Both the position numbers and the translations under genes were made by a program. Positions 25,586-34,500 of a stretch of DNA of 35,302 bases are shown here, piece after piece. Below the pieces are notes generated by a model. The model did not search any database. It worked only from the letters and a program-made list of their open reading frames with translations, and was not told where the DNA came from. The stretch's first letter is position 1; each line of letters opens with the position of its first letter. Location of the stretch: contig RFGK01000222.1 of NCBI GenBank assembly GCA_003697045.1, positions 1 to 35,302 on the forward strand, written 5' to 3'. The stretch comes from Planctomycetota bacterium (lineage in GTDB: Bacteria > Planctomycetota > Phycisphaerae > Phycisphaerales > UBA1924).

Positions 25586-28500
25586 ATGGACCGCATCGAC
25601 GGCGGAAGTTCGAAGGTCAGGGTGGCAGTCGCAGCGACGTTGATTGCCTCGGCGGGTTTGGCGGTATCGGCGGCGTTGGGTCAGACCAGCCCGCAGCCGG
25701 CCGCTTCAGAGCAGCCCGCGGAACCCAGCGGGGAAGTTCGCATCAGGTTCAACTTCGATGGCGTCGCATTCGACCAGGTGCTCGATTTCTTTGCGCGCGA
25801 AACGAACCTTCCGGTCATCCGCGAGGCGGCCGTTCCCAACGGCACGCTCAAGTTCATCAGCGCGCGCGACTTTGCACTCGGTGAGGCGATTGAGGTTTTC
25901 AACTACAGCCTGCGCGCGCACGGCGTGCGGCTGGTGCATGAGGGAGATTTCCTGTATCTGAGATCGCTGGATGGCGTGGCTGCCGACGCCAGGCCGGTCA
26001 ATCCGGATGATCTTGCAGCCGTGATCGATCAGGATGCTTCGGCATTTGTGACGACGTACATCCCGCTGAACAACGCCATGGCCGAGACCGTGGTCGAGCA
26101 GATCAAGCCGTTGATCCGTCCGCCGGGTCTGGTGCAGGCGATCAGTCGCCAGAACATGCTGATTCTGGTCGAAACGGCCGCACAGTGCCAGCGGATTTAC
26201 GAGATCATCACGCAGATCGACCAGGTGCGTCCGGCCGACATCGGCTTCGAGGTTTTCCCGGTTCGATACACCACGTCACAAAAGCTGGTCACAACGCTCA
26301 AGGGGTTGGTGCCGGAGCGTGACCAGATCATGGTCACGGACAAGAACGGCAAGGCTTCCATCATTGAGGATGTGAGCAAGCCCCCGCTGAGATTGACCGC
26401 CGATGATCGGATCAACTCGGTGATTGCGGTCGGTCCGACGGCCCGGCTGCCGGTGGTGCAGGAGCTGATCGCGCTGCTCGATTCGCCGGAGGGTGGCTCG
26501 GCGGGGTCGGGGGTGGGCGGCCCGCAGATGAAGGCCTTTGAAGTCGTGGGCGTGACGCCGGGTGCGGCTGCCGAGCAGATTCGCTCGCTGTTCGCAGCCC
26601 TTCCTGATGCGCGCAAGCCGACGGTGCAGCCTCTGGACGATGTGTCGCGTGTCATGGTGGTCGGGACGCCCGAGCAGCTGGTTCAGACCAAGGCGCTGCT
26701 CGAGGTGATCGATCCGACGGCAGACGGGCAGACCCGGCTCGACCGGGCCGCCCGGGTAATCGAGGTTGAGCACCTTCGCCCCGAGCAGGCGATGCAGATC
26801 GCCCAGCGGCTGCTGACTGTGCGGCAGAACCGAATGCTCAGCTACGCGCCCGCACCGAGCGGGAAGGGGTTGATTGTCGCGGGGCCTTCGGCAGATGTGG
26901 ACGCGCTGGAACAGTTGATCGAGGGGATCGACGTCAAGCCTGAAACCAGGCAGGAAGTGCGCGTGGTGACGATCAGCTCGGGAGATGTCGAGCAGGTCAT
27001 CGCCAAGGCGCGTGAGCTGGATGAGCTGACCGACGAGGCTGTGGATGATCCGGTGCGGAGCATTGTCGATGCGGACGCCCGCACGGTGACGCTTGTCGGA
27101 TCAAGCAGCGGGCTTGCTCGATTCGAACAGCGGATTCGTTCGGCCGAGCGGTCGATAGTTGTCGAGCGTGAGTCGAGGACGTACACCGTTGAGAATGTCA
27201 GGCCTACGGAGTTGAGTTCGAGGCTGTCGCGTCTGCTCCGCCCGATGCTGGAGCCGGAAGATGGCACGCCTTACGTTTCTCCGACGATTGAGCCGCTGGA
27301 CGAGCTGGACAAGCTGATCGTGCGGGCGTTGCCCGAGCAGTTTTCGACCATCGAGGGGCTGATCGAGCAGCTCGATGAGGAGCGTCCGGGTGAGAGACAA
27401 CTGCAGGTGATGTCGCTGCGGGGTCCGAACCCCGAGCAGTTGGTGGAGCGTGCGCTGGAGCTGTACGCGGCACAGACCGCAGGCATGGACGAGACCGAGG
27501 CCGGTCCGATCGAGTACGAGATCGACAAGCAGGCGGGCAAGCTGCTGGTGCAGGGGCGCAGCAATGCGCTGCGGCTGTTCGGCTCGGCGCTGCAACAGGC
27601 GCAGCAGCTCATGCCGCCGGTGCGGACGACGAGGCTGATCGAGATTGAGAATGGCGATGCGTCGGAGCTGTTGGAGCCGCTCAACGAGTTTCTCGCATCT
27701 GCCGATTCGATTGATCCGGCGCGAGAAGTGCCTGCGCCGACGATCAGTGTTGTGGAGCGGACGAACTCGCTGATGGTGACAGCTGAGGATGCTCAGCATC
27801 GGCTCATTGCCGACTATGTCAAACGGCTTGATCGGATTGAGCAGTCGGATCTGCCGCCGCTCAAGCTGCTTCAGTTGCGTACAGCGGATGCGCAGAACAT
27901 TGCTTCGATGCTCACGACGCAGTACGCCAAGCGTCCGCCCGCGGAGCGGATGTCCAAGCCGGTGGAGATTCGTGCCGATGCCAACACGAACACGCTGATC
28001 GTGGCGGCACACTCGGAGCTGTTTGATGAGATCAAGGCGTTTGTCGATGAGTTGAACAAGGAGGAATCGGACAAGCCGGAACGGATCACATTCCTTTTCC
28101 CGCTCAAGGTCGCCAAGGCGATCGACGTGGCTCAGGCGATGGACAAGCTGTATCCACAACCTCCGATGCCGGCCGATCGGTACGGACGTCCGATGCCCTG
28201 GTTGCAGGAACCGAAGGAAGTGACGGTTTCGGCCGATCCATCGAGCAACTCGTTGATCATCGACGCTCCTGCGGATCGTGAGGACTCATTGCGCGAGCTG
28301 GCCGAGAAGCTTGACCGCGTCGAGGTGCCTCCGGTAGCCGAGCTGCGGACGTACCACGTGGTCAATGCCGATCTGAACTCGGTGGCGAGAATGCTGCAAG
28401 GGCTGAGCCGGAACGGCTCACTGAGCAGCCCGGCATCGTCCGGTCGTCCAAAGGTTCCGGTCGTGATCGAGACTGAGCCTCGCAGCTCGACCCTGATTGT

Positions 28501-31500
28501 TGCCGGCGACGAAGTGACTTTTGAAAAGGTCGAGCAGGTGTTGACGAGCCTGACCGCGGTGCCGGTTGAGCGTGGCCTGCGGATCGTTCCGATTTCCAAC
28601 GCCGACGCGGCGGAGGTGCGCGATCGTGCGCTGGTGATTTACAACGCGCAGATCGCACAGATCCCGGACGCCAATCCGGTGGATGTCACGGTCGATGAGA
28701 AGTCGAACTCTCTGGAGGTTGTCGCCGACGCCGAGGCGATGGCCCGGTTCATGAAGATTCTCGACGAGCTGCAACGACAGATCGGCCCGGCGCGCGAGGT
28801 GCGGATGATCGAGCTGCGCCTTGCCAAGGTGAGCGAGGTGATCGGGTTCCTTGAGGAGCTTGTCGCAGCGAGTGAGTCGCTCAAGCTCACGGGAGGGCCG
28901 GACCCGGTCTTTGAGCCGATCGAGACGACCAACTCGATCATGGTTGCTGCGCAGCCGATGCAGTTTGCCATCATTGAGCAGCTCGTGAGGAGTCTCGACA
29001 ACCAGCAGGTGGCCGAGCGGCCGCCGTTGCGGATCATGAAGCTGCGATCGACCGATGCGGCCAACCTGGCGTCGGTGCTGACGCGTTCGTATCAGCAACG
29101 TCCGGCCGATGAGCGAGCCAAGAAGCCGGTGGATATTCAGGCAGACGCGGCAACGAACACACTGATCGTCTCGGCTCATGCGGACGTGATGCCCGAGATC
29201 GAGGCGATCGTGAATGAGTTGAACGAGTCAACGTCTTACGACGAGTCGGACCGGCAGATTCGGATCTTTCCGCTGAAGATCGCGCGTGCAGAGGAGCTTG
29301 CGCGGACGATTGACGAGATGTACCCGGAGCCGCCGATGCCGCGGGATTCGCGGGGCAATCCGCGCCCGGATCTTCAGCAGCCGAAGGAAATTTTTGTTCG
29401 TGCCGATCGTGCGACAAACTCGCTGATTGTTGATGCGCCGACGGAACGGCTTGCCGGGTTTGAACAGATCGTCAATCAGCTCGATCAGGCACAGCTTTCC
29501 GATGACGTTGAGCTTCGTACCTATCGCGTCGAGCGTGCGGACCTGGCAGCCGTGCAGGCGACGCTGCGCAGCCTGGCCGACAACGGAGCACTGTCGAGCA
29601 ATGTGCAATCACCGATTACGATCAGCACGGAGCCTGCCAGTCGCACGCTTGTGGTGAGTGGGCCGTCGGAGATTTTCGATCGCGTTGAGTCCGTTCTGCG
29701 GGAAGTGGATGGGCAGTACGCCCGCCCGGCGACGACGCTGAAGATGTATCCGCTCGAACATGCGCGGGCGGATCGACTCAAGGCAGTGATCGAGCAGATG
29801 CTCTCTGCGCGGCTGCGCGAGCGCCAGCGCGAAGAAGGCACGGCAGCGATCGACATTGATGAGTTGCTCGAGATTGCAGCGGATCCGGGCTCAAATACGT
29901 TGATCATCTCGGCGCCGGACGAGTTGCAGGAGGCGGCTCAGCAGTTGATCGAAGTGCTCGATACCGAGGCGTCGGCGCTCGGTCGCTCGACCGTTCGCGT
30001 TGTGCCCTTGACCTACGCCGAAGCTTCGCAAGTGGCCCAGACGCTCAACCAGGCGTTGCCAAGCATGGAGCTTCCAAGCGGGGAAGGCGTGCAGATCCTG
30101 CCGGCGGCAAGTTCAAACGCGCTGCTGCTGGCCGGGGCGGATGCTGATCTGAAGAAGATCGAAACGCTCATCGAGCCACTCGATCGACAGCCGTTCGATC
30201 CTGAAAAACCCGATGTTCAGACCTTCCCGCTTGAGCATGCGGATGCAGCCACGATTGCAAAGACGGTCGAGCGGCTGCTGGTTGAACAGCAGCAGACCGA
30301 CCCGCGCATTCTGATGTTACAGATGCGGGCGAGGAACTATCGGTATGTTGAGCCGCCGAAGATTCGCGTGGAAGCCGAGCCGCGGACGAACAGTCTGATC
30401 GTCTCGGGTCCAACCGCGACGATCGAACTTGCGCGGGCGATGATCGAGCGTCTTGACCAGCCGGCTGAAGATCCGGGTCGGACCACGGTCACGTTTACTC
30501 CGGCCAATGCCGATCCGTCACAACTGGCGGCGACGGCATCGAGGCTGATGCAGGCAGTGCTTCCACAGGGAAGGCACCCGCTTGAGATTGCCGCTGAGCC
30601 GACATCAGGGGCGGTGATTGTGATCGGTCAGCCTGATGAGGTTTCGCAGGCTGTGCAAAAGCTCGCGGAGATCGACGAGCGGACGCCTTCGCTGCCCATG
30701 GTCGATGTCAAGTCGTTCGAGCTTTCGCACGCAGCGGCGACGGGGGTGGCGGCTGCGGCTCGTACGATGCTCAGTGACCAGACCCGTTGGCCGGAAAGCA
30801 TGATCCGGGCTCAAAAGGCGGGGCTTCGCCTGCCGGCCGTGTCGGTCAGCGCGGATGCAGCGACGAATCGACTTCTGGTGAGCGTGGCCTCGCCGCTCAT
30901 GCCTTTGGCCGAGCAGGTTATCGCTGCGCTTGATCAACCAAGACAGAGCGGCTCAGTCGAGGTCAAGGTATTCCGGCTTGAAAAAGGGGAAGCTGAATCG
31001 GTCGCAGCCGCGTTGCAGCAGGCATTGCGGGCTGGGCAAGAGCCTGGTGAGATTGCTCCGAGCGTGACGGCCGAGGCGGCGAGCAACTCGGTGGTGGTGG
31101 CTGCCACGTCTGACAGACTGGCTCAGGCGGGTGAGTTGATCGAAGCAATGGACGAGGCGGTTGAACCGGCGGGTGTCGGCGTGCGGACGGTCTACCTCGA
31201 ACACGCCCAAGCCGAAGCGATTGCGCCACTGGTGCAGCAGATCATTGAACGCAAGGACCCGCTTGCAGAAACGGACCCGCGCTCGCGTCCGTTTCTCATG
31301 CGTGATCTGCTGCGATCAGGCGTGAGGGTGGACGAGACTCCCGTGCGGGTTGTGGCCGAACCGAGGCTCAATGCGCTGGTCATCAGCGCGCCGGCATCGG
31401 TGCTGGAACTGGCCGAGCAGGTCATACGCGGGCTGGATGTCGAGCGGGGGCCTGGTGGCCCCAGTGGCGGCCGTGTGGTGCGCGTCATCACGCTCGAAAA

Positions 31501-34500
31501 CGCCGACGTAGGGCAGTTGAGCGAAAGTATCGGCGAGTTGTTCGAGTCGGACGAGGCGGGCAATGTCCCGCCGATCGTGCGCGTCGATATTCAGAGCAAC
31601 TCGCTGATCGTCCGCGGGACGAGTGAGCAGATTGCGTCGATCGAAGCGCTTGTGAGTGAACTTGACGCTGCAACGCTCAGCTCGTCGCGGCAGCTCCGCA
31701 TGATTCCGATCGATCGCTCCCGGGCCGATGCCCAGCTGATGGCGCGCACCCTGCAACGCATGCTGGAGCAACAAGGGGGAGTCAAGGTCGAAATCATCTC
31801 GGCTGAGGAGCTGCTCGAACGGCGCGAAAAGGAAGAGGACGACAGCAGCGACGCGGGGTTTGGTATCCCCCGATTTCATGGGATCGGCCCGTGGGTGATC
31901 AGTCACGCAATCGCCAGCGTGCAAGACGCACCGCAAGGTCAAGCCGACGAAGAGCCTGAAGTTGTCATTGCCGTCGATCCGGACACCAACTCGCTGCTGG
32001 TGGTGGGTGCGCCGCGGATGACCGACCGGGTGGCGGCCCTGGTCAAAGAGCTCGAACAACAAATGCCCGCCGAGCCGACCGGCGTGCGCATCGTCACGCT
32101 TCCATCAACTGCGGACGCGAGCAACGTTGCAAGCATCGTCACGCAAACCGTGCGTGAAGTCGGTCGGGCAAGCCCAACCAATCCGGGCGGGTTCACGGGA
32201 ACCGTCTCGGTGCGTCCAGACACGATCGGCAACGCCGTGATCGTCTGGGCAAATGACACGGATTTTGAGTCTGTTTCGGAGATCATCGCGGGCGTGTCAC
32301 GCCTGGCGAGCACGATCGAACTGACGGTCAAGGTGTACCCGTTGGAGAATGTCTCGGCAAGGCAAGCCGTCGCCTCGTTGCGCGATCTTTTCAGCACATC
32401 GCCGCGGGGGCGTCAGGCGCAGCAACTTCTCGAAATGACGCTGCGCAGTCCCGGGGGGGAGGCAATCCGCGCCAAAATCGATCCCAGGCAGACAAGTTTG
32501 GTGGCCGATCCGAGCGACAGCGCGCTGATCGTTGCCGGCACCGATGAAACCATCGATCTGGTTGACCGTTTCATCGGGATGCTCGACCAAAGCCCGGTGA
32601 CCAATCGCATGGCGATTGTCCAGTACAAGCTCGCAAGCGCACAGGCAGCCCAGCTTGCCGGGACGTTTCAACAGCTCTTCGACGCCCAGCGCAGCGGCGC
32701 CGGACGCAATGCTTCAAGCATTCCGCGGGCCCGCTTTGTGGCCGATCAGCGAACCAACAGCCTGCTCGTGACCGCGACCAGCGAACAGCACAACGAAGTT
32801 GCGCGTCTTCTCGCTTCGGCGGACATGCAGATGGACGACGAGGACGTCGTGTTCGAGATCATTCCGCTCAAGAACGCATCACCCGTCGCGGTTCGGCGCA
32901 TCGTCGAGCAGGTCGTTGTCGGACGCGATCCGGCATTGCGCGAGCGGATCCAGATTTCGGCCGAAGATGCGTCTCGTTTGTTTGTTGTCAAGGCACCGCG
33001 CGATGACATGGAGCGGATCAAGAGCATCGTGGCACAAGTTGACGATGTTGAAATCGGGAGTTTCCCGATCCGCTCGATCAAGCTGAAGACGGCCAACGCA
33101 CTGGAAGTGGCGGGGCAGTTGCAGCAGTTTTTCCGCGAGCGAGGCTCGATCTCAGGCAGGAGAGGGCCGCAGAGTGGGGGGGCTGCGATTGTCGGAGACG
33201 AGCGCAGCGGGACCCTCATCGTCTCGGCGTCGGACAGAGATTTCGAGCAAATTGCGTCAATGGTGGAGCTGTTCGACGTACCGGCCGAGAGCCGACAGCT
33301 GCAATACCACGTGGTTCATCTGAAGAACGCCCGTGTGTCTGATATTCAAACCACTGTGCAAAACCTGGCCTGGGAGCTGCAGGTTGAGCGGTTGGGAGGC
33401 TGGTGGGGCAACGCGCGTCGATCAAGCGCCTCAACGGGAACCCTGATCGTGGAAACCAATGAGCGCACCAACAGCGTGCTGGTGTTCGGTCAGGGAGAAT
33501 CGGTCGACACAATCCTGCAAATCATCGATGAGCTTGATCGTCCGCAGGCCGAGGCGACGCAGCTTGAAGTCCGGGCGGTCAAGGCCGAGGGCGCCGATCT
33601 GAACGCGCTGGCCCAGATGATCGAGCAGGCCACTGCCACGCCGGGTTGGCGCAGCTGGCAGGGGCGCGATCCTGATGCGGTGAGTGTTGAGGTGGACGGG
33701 GAGCGCGGGCTGCTGATTCTCGTCGGCGACAAGGCGCGGGTGGACCTTGCCGAGGGGTACATCAAGCAGATCGCCGAGGCCGGAGTCGAGTCGGGCCGGT
33801 CGATCAAGTCGGTCAAGTTGCAGTATGCCGACGCCTTTGGTGCAGCGCAGAGCCTTTCTCGCTTCTTTCAGGCTCGTGCACGGGCGCAGGGCTTGCGGGA
33901 AACAAGCGTGACGGTGACCGGATCGCGTGATGGGAATGTGCTGCTGGTCTCGGGCGATGAGGATCAGTTGGCCATGGTGGACGAGCTGATTGCCCAGATT
34001 GATCAGCCGGAGCTGGGGGATGACCGCGAGATCGAGTTGATCGGAGTCAAGCACATCGACCCTGCCGAAGCCGTCCGCACGGTGCAGCAGATGTTCCCCT
34101 CGCGTCGCGGGGACGAACAGGTGATTGTCAGTGCGCAGCCGTCGCAAAGCTCGGTGCTCGTCTCGGCCCGCGGGGAAGACATGGAAAAGGTCCGCCAGCT
34201 CCTGGCGCAGATCGACACGCTTCCTTCAAATGAATCGGCCCGTATTGTCACTGTTCCGCTCAAGTCGGCTCGTGCGGCCGATGTTGCCGATACGCTCAGC
34301 AGCGCCCTGCCGGAGGGCGTGCGTGTGCAGATCACACCGATGGAACGGACCAATGCGATCATGCTCACCGGCTCGGAGGAGGCCATCGAGCTGGTTCGTG
34401 AACAGATCGAAAGCCTTGATGTGGAGACGGTTCAGTCTCCGGTGCAGTTTCGCCGCTTTGAGATCAAGCACCAGGCAGCGTCGGACATGGCCTTTACGAT

